This document shows, piece after piece, positions 10,206 through 24,193 of a stretch of DNA of 64,000 bases (position 1 is its first letter; each line of letters starts with the position of its first letter). The notes under the pieces are model-generated. The model had not been told where the DNA came from. It searched no databases and saw nothing but the letters and a program-made list of their open reading frames with translations. Source of the stretch: Blasia pusilla (Eukaryota > Marchantiophyta > Marchantiopsida > Blasiales); NCBI GenBank assembly GCA_050084515.1, contig CM114274.1, positions 18,166,001 to 18,230,000 on the forward strand. The letters are read 5' to 3'. Both the position numbers and the translations under genes were made by a program.

Positions 10206-13200
10206 AATATTCTAGAGACTACTGAATACAAATATTTTATTGTGAAGTGTGTAATTTGTTCCCCAAGAGGATCATTCTAATCTTTTGAAAGACGGAATTA
10301 TTTAGAAAATGATTCAATTAAGGATATTTCCCCTTCACGTAATATTCCAAACACTCTTCTTCAATCACTCTCCTCCCTCATTAGAATTCTCCATACCCCA
10401 ATTAGATGTCCTCCCAAGTGAAAGAAGAATCGTATTCTCTCAACTTGGACTTTTGATTATCAAGAAAGAACCTCAAGGAGATCATAGTGCTATGATGACT
10501 CTCCCTACTATCAAAACTCAATCCGTCATGTTACCTTACTATCTGTTTAACAAATTTCATACATCATATTCAATATACATTCTCTCTTAAGCTTTCCCAA
10601 GAACTCGAAATCATACACTCCTCACATTCTGCAAACCCAATCAAATATAGATAGTCTCTTCCACACTTTAGAATGAGAGAAATGAAATACTTTCTATTTC
10701 ATCAAAGAAATCTAGGGACTTCGGAAAAAGGTACAAGTTTAAGACTTTGCTGCTCTTAAGCTTAAATCATTCCAACAACATCTCTACCAATTTACTCGAA
10801 TTATGATTCGTCCTCATTTGAGTTCTCTTAAACACTGCTTTTAACAAGATCCTTTCTTGAGATATGAAATGACTTTCCAATATGTTTCTTTGGAATCTTG
10901 CTATGTATTTAACCGGTACTCTATCTTGGTTTTTTTTATGATCCCGCTAGATCTGCTAGTTTAAATGTCGTACTCTCTTTTAAAGCGGTTTACCCCTTTG
11001 ATATTTTTCCCAAGCGTTGTGTCTTTTTTATTGTAACTACTTCTTTCATATCTGAAGACTCTTTGGGTTTCTTTTAGTCTTCGTGAAGAATGTCTCTTCA
11101 TTCTAAGTGAGCCTTCTTCAACACATTTTCGTTACGAAGACAAAATTATCTTCGTTCTTCTTTCCCATTCTTTGTAAGTACTCTCTAGTTTTCTTGAAGA
11201 TCTTCTTGACCCTTCGTTTAGATTCTTCTTTCCGCATACATCCTATAGTCTTCATAAAAGTTGAATAGAGTCTTCAAAGTTTTAATCTTCTTCTTGAAGA
11301 ATCCTTCTTTGAATACATTCCAAGTCTTCACTTTCCTTATCTTCTCGAATTCCGTTCTTATATATATTCTATAATTCCTCTATGATGAGTCCTCGTCTTC
11401 TTCAACCTCTTTATTATGTCGTAGGAAACCATTCCCCATAAATTCTCTTCTTCGTTTGCCAAATCCGATTCCTCTCTACTTCTATCATGTATGAATTTAC
11501 AAAAATATCTTATTCCTTATGTTAAATCTTTAAATTTTTAAAATTTCTGAAGGTAGATATGACAATACAATATCTTAGACATTTTTTTTATGATGACGAA
11601 TATATGTAAAAACTTACTAAACAAACATAATTGATAGAATACAAGTCATAAGTGGGAGATGGTCCTAATTTCAATTATATAGTAACTTTAATCTTAATCC
11701 TAACCATAATCTTTTGTCATACTAAATATGGATAATTAATACTAGTTAAGATAATCAAGCTTTATTGACTCATCATGATTAAACTTTCCTAATTTGTGTG
11801 AAAATCAAATGTAATATCTCAAATATTTGATAAACTTGACTGTACTCAATTTTCAATATTCCCTTTTAAGCTCATATCAATATCTCTAACACCTAAATCA
11901 TCTCTTAACATCTTAAATTCAAATTCTCTTTAGAGAATCTAATTGTAGAAATATCAAAAATTTGTTGATCTAAACTTATGTACACAAGATCAAAATGTCC
12001 ATCAAGTACATTCTCTATGATAAAGTGGTAGTGCATCTGCATACTTTATCCGAGCATAAAACAAACGATTATTATAAAAATTAATGCTACTAATATTATA
12101 TGGTTAAATTATAATATATCATGAATTACTAATATTCATTACGGCCACTACATGTAGGGGTTGTTTTAGGTTCCTATTCTCGGAGGCTTCACCTCAAGAG
12201 TACAACTCACTACGGGCGTCTAGGTGTCAAGGTACGTGACATGTGCACATCATAATCATCCGATAAGGATATGAGCTCTCCCCATGGTAGTGTTTCCGAT
12301 TGCATCCTTGGGCAAATCCTAATTCTTTGTTCGTGTCTAAGAATTGGCCGCGGTTCACACAAAAAATAGCGCCCCACGGTATTTTTGGACTCTTGGTAAT
12401 CTGTTGTGCATCCTCACTCACTAATGGCTCTTGCAATGTTATGAAAGCATCCCACTAAATTTGTGTTGTGCTATTCCATCTTCTTTTTCTGTCTTAAATT
12501 TACTCCCCGATGATGGAGATTTGGTAACTACTAAGCTCTTTTTTCTTCTTTTTTTCTTGTTCATTCACCATACCTATTGTTTAGGGTAACAAAGAGATAT
12601 CTTTGTTTGTTCATTTGTGATATTCTATTTCTTGGGTTGTTCTCTACTAGTTCAAGGCTACAACATTTTGTATTGTAGTTTATTGCGCATCTTTACACTC
12701 TTTGCAAATGCTTTCATTCATTCCCTCTTTTGCTCATTTGAACCACCCTCCTTCGCTATCGAGAGTGTGGGGCTTGTGTGACTAGCTCTACTTTCTGATT
12801 TTTGATATTATGTTGTTTTGAAATAGTGAGGCTCTTGTTTGTCTTACCTATTATTTTTCATTTTGTGCTCTTGTCTACCTTGCGCTAGGCACCTCATTGC
12901 CACGAACTTCCTTCTCAGCTTCCCTTCTTGTTTGTTTGCAAGGTTTGTTTCTTGGAAAATTTTCTTGCAATTGTGTCCAAGAACATCGACACTTGTAGAA
13001 GTTTTATATCTACTCACTCCACTACTCTTCCTTACGATTTTTCTGCTTTCATCTCAATTCAACGTTGTTTAAGCCACTATGCATTACCTATTTGTATAAC
13101 TGATCTCCCCAAATCAGTTTTCCGTGGTCCTCTCAGGTGCAAACCTTTGCTTTGCCTCTGATAATGCTCTTCAGCATTCATAAATCCCTGAGATGCCACC

Positions 13201-14149
13201 GCTAGTTGTAGCAAAATATGAGATGGAGTCCTTCCAGTTGTACTTCCCTACTAGGTTTAGGCATTCTTGACTTGCAAGACCCTACTATCCTATTCCATAA
13301 TGGTTGAATCGTCCATAGGCTCGCAACTTGTAGTGTTTTTCGACATAACTTCCTCAAAGAAGCAGAAATCCCAAATGAGATATTTATGATTTATGAGCTT
13401 TTGCATTATCTGACTTTGGCTAAAAATGTCTACTTTATATGAGAATCAAAATGCATCCTAGGGCCATATGTGAGCCATTTGTACTAAAGGTATGTAGGAC
13501 TTCCTATCTGCTTTTATGGACACAACTTCGTATTTGGTCTAGAAAGTGTCATGTCGATGATTTTAATTTTCAACAATGAATAATAATCAGCGTGGAAATA
13601 GGACATGATACAAATCCTAAGCATAATCAATGAGCTAGCTCAAAAAGAGTCAAAATTTGATATAGATTGTACACCAATTTGACTCATGTTACTATATGAG
13701 GTTACTATATGTTAGTTAGAAACAAAAAATTATATCCTGACTGCGTCATTCAATACAAAACATCAACTTTTACTGAGTAGGTTGATCAAAACTTCCTCTT
13801 CAATTTCCTCTTACAACTACAACTTAGTGTACAGAGGAATTTATCTACACCTTAGTTTCTGAAGGGCATTCAACTTGCAAATCCAAAAGTTGTTGCTCTC
13901 ATTCACTCTTGCAAGAACATTACATTATCATGCAAATACTAGTAGCTTAATGATGTACATCTACTGTGCACAATTACTATGTCTTAAAAGCCGATATTTT
14001 TCACCAAAAATTGTGAGATTAATGAAGGTAGAACAGACCATCCATGTTCAAAGAAGTGAGAAACAAAACTTAACACCACGACATTGAACATGGGAGAATT
14101 CAGCTTTGTACATATACAATACACGAAGCCATCGCAAATAGCTAAGTCT
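10206..14149. other. AT-rich DNA without a recognised gene
   Basis: No open frame of convincing length or known motif is seen on either strand. Positions 10600-11450 are pyrimidine-rich on the + strand, with many scattered TCTTC/GAAGA words. 12140-12440 and 13140-13500 are mixed composition. Old transposon debris is likely but not demonstrable by eye. Confidence 0.5.
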
Positions 14150-14944
14150 ATGGGAAGCGGGTCATGAGCGCGGGTCCAAGAAGGAAAGATCTTGGTGTGA
14201 CCCACCAAAGTTGCATCCTAGACTAGCTAGTCATGAGATTAGGGAGGGCGGTAGAACCAATTGTGCGACTAATGCTAAGCAAGACCCACATGTGTATGAT
14301 GACTAGCCTTAGGTGAGAAAGGAGCATAGCTACTCACGGGGACAAAGTCAAGGCAAGCAAGGTTTGAGACCTTGGAGCCAAGCGCCAAGTCAAGGGCGAG
14401 AAGCAAGGTCCTCATCAGTAGTCAAGAGGGATGAAACGCCATGAGACTAGTCGCAACAAGCAAAGGGTGGTGTTCAGAAAACCATGAGATGCCAAACGGA
14501 GAGTCAAGATGGGTGCTAGCCATGAGACATATGAAGTGGGGGTTCAAGCTCCAAGATACGTTTGGGAAGTCGAGAGTTGCATAAGGTGCAAGAAGCCTCC
14601 GCAAAGCCATCTTGATGAATAACTAATCCAACACTGGTTTGAGGGTCGTGAACCACGTTTGGTTTAGGGCCAAAATCAAAGGCCTAAGGGGGACAATGGA
14701 AAAGTTGGCGTTCCCTCGGAGAACCCCAAAATTACCTATAGGAGGGAACACTCTTCCTCTCTACCTACTCTAGCCCTTGAACCATGAACTAATTGTAAGG
14801 CGTGTTTGGACTTGTTTTAGGTTTTAGTGCCTTGAGGAATTCACATATGCGTTATGGTTTAGACAAGCAACTTGGGAAGATTGGTCAAGGATCAAGGAAG
14901 AGGTGTCCTATGGAGAATCAAACTATCGTGCGCCTACTCTCCTT
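14150..14944 (+). repeat. Interspersed repeat R, copy 2 (unoccupied by element A)
   Basis: It matches both halves of R1, and the element A insertion point lies near 14505. R2 is in turn interrupted at 14945 by an LTR fragment of the same retrotransposon family. A further R-like block appears at about 15640-15770. Confidence 0.7.
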
Positions 14945-15225
14945 TGTCGTGCGTATACACATCGCTACATAATCCACATCGTTGGTCACATCTACATACC
15001 ACACAACACCGATCTTCCCCAACGTACTGGTAGATCCACACATAAACGAAATACACTCATGCATATATACCGAGATTCCACAACAAAATCAAGAGTAGAA
15101 AAAATGGCTCACTCGGCCTTAAACTCCACTCATGAATCTACATCAGCATATCAAACCATATCCATCCTCTCTTATGAGGGAATCCGGATGCTAGCACCCT
15201 ATCTCCTACACACCCACACACGTTA
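14945..15225 (-). repeat. Truncated LTR of the element A family, minus strand
   Basis: Read on the minus strand it carries the end of the A repeat (gatatgctgatgtagatt) running directly into the B segment, which ends CGCACGACA at 14945. A-B contiguity here is the expected order for a reconstituted LTR. Similarity fades beyond about 15225. Confidence 0.65.
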
Positions 15226-16219
15226 GAAACGTTATTTATGGCGATTTCCCTTTTCTGGTTTTAGTCTGTCAGGTGACCCATTGACCGAGTCAATGATCAT
15301 CCGGTCAACGGGTCACCTGACGGACCCGTTGGCCGTCAGGTGACCTCTTTGGCAACCAAACCTTCCTAGAATCGACTCATCTCAAGTCTTGGTTCATGTT
15401 TGGTCCAAGTTTCCGAGTAGCAACCATAAATGCATGAAACACACTAACTCTATGCGCGTGTTTTGTCTCGTGGACTCTTCCAAGAGACCTCTCCAAAGCG
15501 CAACCATCCTAGCGCGAGCCCTCTAAAGTTCTAGTGTTCCACTTTTCATTCATTTGGTTATGAGGGTTGCGACACACACACTTCAGAAGACTCGACCTGA
15601 TTAGCGCTTGGTGGCTTCTAGACTACTTGTAGAACGCGCAACCATTTGAGTTTTTGAGACTCCCACTAAGTATTTTGCTTGTAAAGCTCAAGGTTGAAAG
15701 AGCTTTGCGGTGAAGATAGGGGAAGTAGAGGACGAAATCTATGACAAAATATATGCATGAACTTTGAGTAGTGAATGGAACCACTCATATTTTTTTAGTA
15801 TGTCGCACTTTGTTAGATTACAAAAGCAATCATACAGACTAATAACAAGCATGAGTTGTGTGATGGTGTCCTAATAAGTGTAGAAAACCACCTTACAAAT
15901 CCACAAACGATCCCCACAATCACTCAACTAAGCAAACAACATACTATACCAATAAGCTTAAGAAAGCCTTTTGTAGAGCGAATAGCTTAACCATGACCAT
16001 GCCAAATTGAAGTTGGTGGTGAGCTTGGCTAAATGCTTCTTACTTTTCGTGAAAGAAAACTGCACCCTTTTTTTGTTTGCTATCAAACTCATAACCCATT
16101 GGAGCTACTCCGAACCCATAGTTCCAAACATGTTGCAACACATACCGAAGAACTACATATCTCCATACAACATTATACCTATATTTCTAGATCGATCCTT
16201 AGCTTTGATGAGAGTTCTC

Positions 16220-16264
<45 letters not shown>

Positions 16265-18329
16265 GAATCAAAGTGAGAATTGTATAGAATATAAGGAGCA
16301 ATGCCTTGTACACAAAGCAAGTACAATATAGCTACTGATATCTTGAATATCATGTTGGAATCCCATAATGACATTCAAATGCACATTAGTAAATCCCTCC
16401 CTTCTCACAAAAAAAAACACTAATTTTAAATAAATCCCGCCTATGTTACCAAAGGGAGAAAGCACATACAAGATAGATACTTAAGGCAAGATTATCATGC
16501 AACACAATATGCTATCATTGATTGCTTGCATCACAACTCCTATCAAAATGGATAGATATTTGCAACAACTTTATACTTTGCATATAGCATGGTAGGTACT
16601 TTGTGTTGTGATGTACTCCACACCATGAACTAAGATGTGCACAACTAATTCTTCAGTTTATCTTCCCTACGCTCTTAGAAATGCCTTTCTTACATCATAC
16701 ATTATAACAAGAATGGGAAAAAAATTTTGAGAGAAAAACTCTAGTTGGGGTTCATTCGAGAAAGCCTAGTCGGGGTTTCTTGAATGAACTCTATGGAGTA
16801 CCTTGACAATCTACCATTTAAAATTCACATGCACTCCAATAATATCCTACCTTACGCAAAATGAAACATCATATCACATAAATGCCTCACATAATCCAAA
16901 CCAAACTCTATCACTTTACTCTTTACCTAGTACCACACATAGAACCCAATGGTACGCTTCTTAGTCACCTAGTAGGGTAGTAAATTTACCTTTAGTTACA
17001 ACCAATCTTTATTGATTCATCCAACTTTATTTTGTTCTACCAAAACCATATTTATTTTCCACTACTGCCTTCCTATTCCTTCCTATTCTCACGTTGTATC
17101 ATGGTTCATTTATATCCTTCTCCTTGATTGTTTACTCTTGCATCCCATACACATAATTTCTTCCATATTAAAGCATACACTTAATGCCCCACTTGTTGTG
17201 CAAATCTACTCTGAATTATAACAATGTAGTTGTTGTTTCTATTGACATCATTTGTCCATACCTCCATTGTACATTCCTTCTCCATGGAATTCCCTCTACT
17301 TAATTGTGTTCTCCACTTAAGTGCCTCCATGTTATATTCACTTAGACTTATTTTCACGTTCTTGATTTCAATCAACTTATTACTTGCTCTCATTCTAGTG
17401 TGTTCATTTCACATTTGCGACTGATTAGATTGCCTTTGGATTTTCCCATTGATGTTGTTGTTGTGTATGTTAACAACTCCTAATAGTATGACCATCAATT
17501 TGAGCCATGTAAATTTTTAGTCTTTTGGGTGGGGGCCAAGTGCATCACAATTGGACATTCAATATGTTATGTGGGCTTATCTTCATTTTGTTGATGTGAA
17601 TTTTACAAGTGTCATTAGATTCTTGCCGAGAACACGTGAGGAGAACATCAAGACTAATGAACAAATGCACGTATCATCTCCTTTTGGTATATCTTTCGCC
17701 CTCAACTTCTCAAAGGAAATATCAGATTGAGATAAATTTTAAGAACTTTTGGTTCTTCATTTAAGATGTAGTGGATGTTATAGTTTACATAGTTTTCCAA
17801 GTGTTTTTTTTCCATTGTAATTTTTTATCTATAGTAAGTGGGACAAAGGATCATGGCCACACACGTTTAGCCATGTAGATTTTCATTGATGATGGTGCTC
17901 TAGCAACACATAAGGCAACACAATTCCTCTGCCATATTGTAGGGCATATATGTGAGAGATCTATGTTGGTGAAGAATGTGTATGTAGAGTAAGATCGTAC
18001 CTATTGAAAAATTATTTGGATGACCGCTTAATTAGGGGGAATTTCAAAATGAAAGGATATTGATCATCATGAAATAGACTATGATCAATTGATTCATATT
18101 CAACTCTGCCATTGAATGACAATATTTTTATGGTAGCTAGTAGTGATAGCACTTGAGGGTGCTACGGAAGGAGAGGCATGGGTCTGGAAGATGTCAACAC
18201 CAAGAACCAAGACATCATGAGTTGGCATCCATTGGCAATCCTTTGCGAGTGTTGTGCAACTATATATTGCTACTCGCACAAATTATGACGGATTAGCCAT
18301 ATATGTCATAGTTCAAGGACTTTAGCGGG
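15226..18329. other. AT-rich DNA with hairpin and microsatellite, no gene recognised
   Basis: A hairpin lies at 15268-15321, an R-like block at 15640-15770, and a (TC)n run at 16222-16261. No open frame shows a known domain. A weak retroelement-protease-like reading near 17860-17960 was considered and not accepted. Confidence 0.45.
16222..16261. repeat. (TC)n microsatellite
   Basis: This is an uninterrupted TC dinucleotide run of about 40 bases. Confidence 0.95.
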
Positions 18330-18665
18330 TAGAGAAGCTGAGTGTCCCCTTTCATATGTAATTTTGGGGTCCTCCGGGGGAACCCCACCTTCCCATTGTC
18401 CCTCTTGGACCCTTGATTTTGGCCCTTAACCAAAAAGTGGTTTGTAACCTGTACACTGACGTTAGACTAGTTATCCATCAAGATGACTTGGAAAAGGCTT
18501 CTTGCAACTCATTCAACTCTGAGGCTCCTCACATGCATCTTGGAGCTTGGATTTGTGTTTCATGTGTCTCATGGCTAGTGCCCATCTTGACTCCCATTTC
18601 GATGTCTCATGGTTGTTTTGCCGTCCTTTACGTTTCGTGACTAGACTGGTGGCATTTCGCCCATC
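18330..18665 (-). repeat. Interspersed repeat R, copy 4, minus strand
   Basis: The reverse complement contains the R blocks 'gtcaagatgggcactagcc', 'catgagac' and 'aaccactt..ggttaagggcc', in the same order as R1 and R2. Confidence 0.6.
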
Positions 18666-19431
18666 TTGACCACTCCATAGACTTAGCTATTTAAGACGCC
18701 TTTTAGTAAGGGTTGTAACAAGTACCTTGGAGTTCACCCATTTTTCTATATTCTTATTAGCGACATGGGTCTCAACAACAAACATCTCCCTATTTGACAT
18801 TCAACTTTTAGGGTGGCCTCTTGTTGTGACACTTGTTGCCTCTAATAACTTAGTTCCATCTAACTAATATAAAAAAAAATGCAAGGAGGACTCTTCCTTA
18901 ACCGGTGCATGGTATGGGCACCAACTAATACTACTAACATAGGAGTGGTTTACAAAAACTGCCATTTACTTAAGGGAGGAAGTAAATGAAGCAAAGAGGA
19001 GACACTTAAGTCATAAGAAGAGGAAAGGGAAGGTGGGTAGGGGAGGAGGAAAGGGCAGAAAATTTTAGTGAATAGTCCCGGTCAACACACTAGTTCCCCT
19101 TACGGTGAAACACCGTAAACGCTCTTGCGGTAGTAAGGCGAGCCTTATGGGTGCGTTATAATTCTAATTCAGTGACGGGTAAATCCTACCGGATAATGGT
19201 TGGTAATGGTCGCGCTACATGAAGTTGTAAACCGCAAAGTTAGGGCTGTGGGTACACGGAATTTCAAGGTCTCGCAGTTGACCCGGAGCGGTCGAGAACG
19301 AGGAAGACAGAGATCGTCAGAAGGTCTGATGTAAGCGCAGAGACGAATCGATGTGAAGGAGTATGGAAGTGTACATGTGACGATGTAGGACCTGCTAGGA
19401 TCGGCAGGAGGCAGCTGACGGTTTTTAGGAA
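18666..19431. other. Upstream region of the PRP38 gene
   Basis: No independent gene is seen. Composition shifts from AT-rich to balanced from about 19100 toward the start codon, as expected for promoter and 5' UTR. No certain TATA box was identified. Confidence 0.45.
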
Positions 19432-22122
19432 ATGGCAAATCGAACCGATCCCACAGCGCGTAGCGTCCACGGAACGAATCCGCAGAATTTGGTGGAGAAA
19501 ATTCTACGGTCGAAGATATATCAAAACACCTACTGGAAAGAGCAATGCTTCGGTCTTACTGGTAAGTAGACCTTCTTCGCTGGTCACTTGTTATTAAATT
19601 AAACCTGACGAGGTGTCGGGAAGAAACGCAACTCTGCTAGGAGCAGATTTGTGGTGGGGATCGTAGTGACTGCGCGTTACGCGTAGGTGTTCATCGGTGT
19701 CCACTTTAGGTTAAGAAAGGCCTCAGGAGTACCAGGATTCCAATCGAAGGCCCATTCCGATGAATGTGTCCGCGAAGAAAGCGATTGAGATAGAGTTTTT
19801 AATTGCGCGATTTTTGCCTGCAGCCGAAACCTTGGTTGACAAGGCTATGGAGCTGGAGCATTTCGGTGGCACATTTGGGGGCAACAGAAAGGCTACCCCT
19901 TTCATGTGCCTGATTTTGAAGATGCTTCAGATACAGCCCGAGAAGGAGATCGTGGTGGAGTTTATCAAGAACGAGGACTACAAGTACGTTTTGCTCGCTA
20001 GTTCCAAGGATTACCGGTCATCTTCGATATGCTAGTTTACGATTCTACCATGGTCATTTAGTCGAAGATCTTGGGTCCGTTCCGCAGCAGTTATCATGAC
20101 TTATGGTGGTCAAGTAGAGGGCAATGTGCTGTTCTTTGATCAATTTACGCTCGTGGTATGTCAACGCTTTTCTAACTTATCCTGGTTTTCTAGGTATGTT
20201 CGAATTCTCGGTGCTTTCTACCTTCGTTTGGTTGGTAAGCCCACGGACGTATACCACTACTTGGAGCCACTTTACAATGACTACAGAAAGCTACGTCGAA
20301 AGTCGGCTGATGGAAGTAAGTGCCGGTCGTTCGTCAATGCAACCCTGGGTAGCGATGTAGTCCATCTAGATTCTAGACTCGGAAATACATCTGGTGGACG
20401 TGGTTTGGATTTGCCTTGATGGATGTTAAGTCGCATAGGTTGCGGGTTTTTCCAGGAGTAGTCTGAGAAGCCTTACTTGCCCATCTTGCACCTGTTTTTA
20501 GGCATTGACAAGCATATTTTTGTTAGAAAAAGATTCCTTCGATTGGCCTTTTGGAAGCTATGCCAATTACTGCTTTCATACCCTCTCTTTTATTCCAGCT
20601 TAGCAGAAGGGGATGTGCTCTCACTTTGCTGTGTGGATGTCTTATCAAATGTGTGGGGATTATTGCAGGCTACTCCTTGGACCATGTGGATGAATTCATT
20701 GACGAGTTACTGACACAAGACTACAGCTGTGATATTGCCCTGCCTCGAGTTCCCAAAAGGTAATTTGAATTCCAACTTGTTGTGGAACCTTCCTCTGCTT
20801 TTCTAATAAGGTTCTTACAATCGGTGTGCGATGCAGATCAAAATTCCAGCCACAAGTGTACTAACCGTGTACATGTGTCGAATGTGTCCTCTTGGCCCCT
20901 TGTGCCTTGCATTGCAAGATAGGTGGACCCTTGAAGGTAGTGGTACACTGGAACCTAGGAGGAGCGCACTAGAGGATGACTTTGAAGAGGAGGAGGAGGA
21001 GAAAGAGGAGGAAGAACCTGCAGCTGGGACTGTGGAGCAAGATGAAAAGGTGACCACAGTTGTCTATTTTTTCAGTTCTATTTTTTTTCGCATTTCTCAG
21101 CATTTGTTTTCTTGGGATTTGCTCTAGCTTTCTTCCATGAAGTTTCTGAAGTCCATGGTTGTTCACTTCATACAGGAACGCAGGAGGAGCAGAAGTCCCC
21201 TTAAGGAAAGAGAGAGAGAGAAAGACAGAGACCGTGATCGATACCGAGACTATAGGTTTGCTTCAACATCTGATTATATGATCTTATTGGATTCAATCAA
21301 ATAATAAGTCAAAACACAAATTTGCCTTGGTCTTGAAATCTGTGTGGCTGTGAAGGACATAGTGGTGCTTCTCATCTTAAATATAAACAGGGAGTTCATT
21401 CATTAATGTTTTACCTACCTCTGTTGGGTGTTCTGTGAACTGGTTGGGATCTGACAATTTCCTCGCTGGTGACTTGCATTGTGTCGTGCTCCCCTGTGAA
21501 TGTAAAGACTCATATATGAAGCCTGCTATATTTCAGTGTCACTTAATGAAAATTGCTTTGTGTTTTCAGGGACCGGGACAGAGATCGCGACAGGGACAGA
21601 GATCGCGACAGGGACAGAGATAGAGATAGAGATAGGGATAGAGTCCGGGATAGAGACAGAGATTACTATAGGGAACGGGAAAGGGAGAAAGATCGAGATG
21701 TGCATCGAGAAAGAGACAGGGATAAAGAAAGAGACTACTACAGACGAGACAGGGACCGAGATAGGGACAGACACAGGTTTCGTGACAGGAGGAGAGCTTC
21801 CCGAAGCCGAAGCAAAAGTAGAGATAGACGAGACAGAGATCGTGACCAGCGTTCTGTGTCACCTATGGTAGATCGGAAGAAGCGCCATCGTAGCTCAAGT
21901 CCAGTTCCAAATCGAAAGAGGCATGTAGAAAATGATGGACCTTTGGAGGATGGTGAGCATAGGGTAGCAAAGGAAGAGGAGGAGAGGAGAAAGAAAAAGA
22001 AAGAGAAGAAAGAGAAGGAAAAGAAGGAGCCAGCTGCAGATGGTACAGACCATGCAGACCCTGAGATTGCAGAGGCGAATCGGCTGCGTGCAGCATTGGG
22101 GTTAAAGCCCTTACGAGTATGA
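19432..22122 (+). CDS. PRP38: Pre-mRNA-splicing factor PRP38 (seven coding exons)
   Basis: PRP38 is a protein of the U4/U6.U5 tri-snRNP and spliceosomal B complex, needed for spliceosome activation in the nucleus. Exons by hand: 19432-19561, 19824-19983, 20194-20315, 20669-20759, 20923-21049, 21176-21255 and 21570-22122. All have GT-AG borders and consistent phase, giving 1263 bases (420 residues). The start ATG opens a MANRTDPTAR-like beginning followed by SVHGTNPQNLVEKILRSKIY, the conserved N-terminus. Exon 2 gives VDKAMELEHFGGTFGG and MLQIQPEKEIVVEFIKNEDY. Exon 3 gives GAFYLRL and YLEPLYNDYRKL. Exon 4 gives HVDEFIDELL. The family core occupies roughly residues 1-180, then an acidic Glu-rich stretch, then an RD/RS-rich tail coded by near-perfect short repeats (21570-21660), ending LGLKPLRV. 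No break was found. Splice sites are predicted, not proven. Confidence 0.93.
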
Positions 22123-23659
22123 ACTTCATTTGGAAATATCAAGACACTCCAGAACTCAAGCTCTACAGTCACTAAATTGCAATCGGTTCTGACAGGCTGT
22201 CTACTGATGTTATTTCGTTTTTGCCAAGTGCATATCAGTAAGGAAAGTAAAACGCTTCGCTGCATTTTATTGCTCCTTCTGTCTTGCCGTTGCCTGTCCT
22301 TTTCTGGATGTAAATTTCTCTTCTATCTGTGCTGTAGCCTCTGAACAGTTCCAAGCTGGTTCTGAGTGTCTCAACTAGCAACTGTGGACACAAGAAGTGA
22401 AAAAAAAAGTCAAGTTTGCCTCTACAATCTAGTAAAGCTGTATTTTCAAAGATCTCTTGTACCTGCTTCTTGCTGCTTCTTTTTAAAGATCACTTATACC
22501 AAAATGTTGAGTGGTCTCGTGTTGTGCATCTGATTCCTGTAACCACTAGATGTATACTCATTCTCCTAGAGGACACAGGCAAACCAAAAGATTGTGTTAA
22601 AAAATCATGAGCGTTTTGTTAAGCTGTTTGAATCTACTTACAACAAGCCTTGCAAAATAACCTTTACTTCCCGAAGAGATGCACCTGAAGATGTACTTGG
22701 TCTTGGTGAAAATGCAACCCTGGGAAATAGGGTCCCACATGACTGACTTTTTTTTATGAGGTGCTTCCAATGCGACAGAGTTGACTCAGGTCAAGACATG
22801 CTACTCATTTCAGTATCTGTGTTCAGGAGAATGTCTCCTGGACGCATATTAGAAATGATGTGCTTGGTCATATTTTAATTTGTTTGTTCCAAATCAGATA
22901 AAAAGTAATCATGTTTACTTCATACAAACTTGACAAACGGGTTGTTATTGTGTTTCCACTCCTACCGAATGTCAGAGTCTGAGCCCCCCGATACTTAACC
23001 AATAATGCATGTACAACATAGCATATGGGTCTATCACTGGCCTTGGGTGCTGTGGAGAGCTGGTGTGCATTTAGGGTAATTGTCGAATTCATGAAAAGAG
23101 TATATAAAATAAAATCTCCAAATTGAACAGCAGCTATGAGAAAGATGTGAAAGTTTATGCAAGCAGCAAGCACCATACTACTGTGGAGCAACCAAGTGAA
23201 GGACAAGAACACTAGAGTCAATTCCAAAACTTACTCCTTCAAATCCCTCATAAGAGTTTTGTGTAATGCTCGGAGATGTAACTCCAAAATCCAGCCCTTC
23301 AAGTACTAGCAACTCACACAAACAATATTTGAATTTTCAGACAAGCTCACATCCAAAATACTCATTGTCTCCTCATACTATATTGCACCAAAAGAACCAC
23401 CAAAGATCAAGAGAAAAGGTCAAAAAGGATTAGTTGTAATTATCAAGCAACTCCTCAACTCTTAGATGGCCATTGGATAAATCATAATTTTGCAAAGTTT
23501 AATCTGGACGCCAAGGATCAAGAGTTTGAACACATGGAAGTAAAATGAAGTACATGGTCCTATAAAAGTTTGTTATTGCACAAAGGCATGCTCAAAGTGC
23601 AACTATAGTTCGCACTTCTCTCCTCTTCAAGTGTCTAACTTTTCATCACTCTCACCACG
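22123..23659. other. PRP38 3' flank and unassigned DNA
   Basis: The first several hundred bases are probably the PRP38 3' UTR and downstream flank. From about 22870 the sequence is AT-rich without a recognised domain on either strand. Confidence 0.4.
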
Positions 23660-23879
23660 CCAACAAGCTTTAGATATATCTTGTTAAATTGAACATGGGT
23701 TACAACTCAATCCATCTACATCTTGATTGAGTCTCCTATATCAATATGTAGATCAATATGCTTCAGCAATTCATACCCTTGCAACAATAGAGCCAATTTG
23801 GAAAATTTCCCCATAAGCTTGTCGAATTCCATCAACCACTTGAATGATTATTGATTGAGTTATTAGATTAAAGGAGTTA
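23660..23879 (-). pseudogene. Fragment of gypsy RNase H region
   Basis: The reverse complement aligns with the RNase H/connection segment of elements A-C: a block like LKWLME.DKL followed by a LLLQ.YE-type stretch and a decayed Asn/Asp-Gly motif. The same block occurs at about 32690-32880 in element C. It ends at the LINE tail copy that begins at 23880. Confidence 0.55.
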
Positions 23880-24191
<312 letters not shown>

Positions 24192-24193
24192 CA

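Noticed and set aside
17860-17960. Weak retroelement-protease-like reading (FIDDGA)
   Set aside because: A single short motif with stops on both sides and no neighbouring gag or RT blocks.
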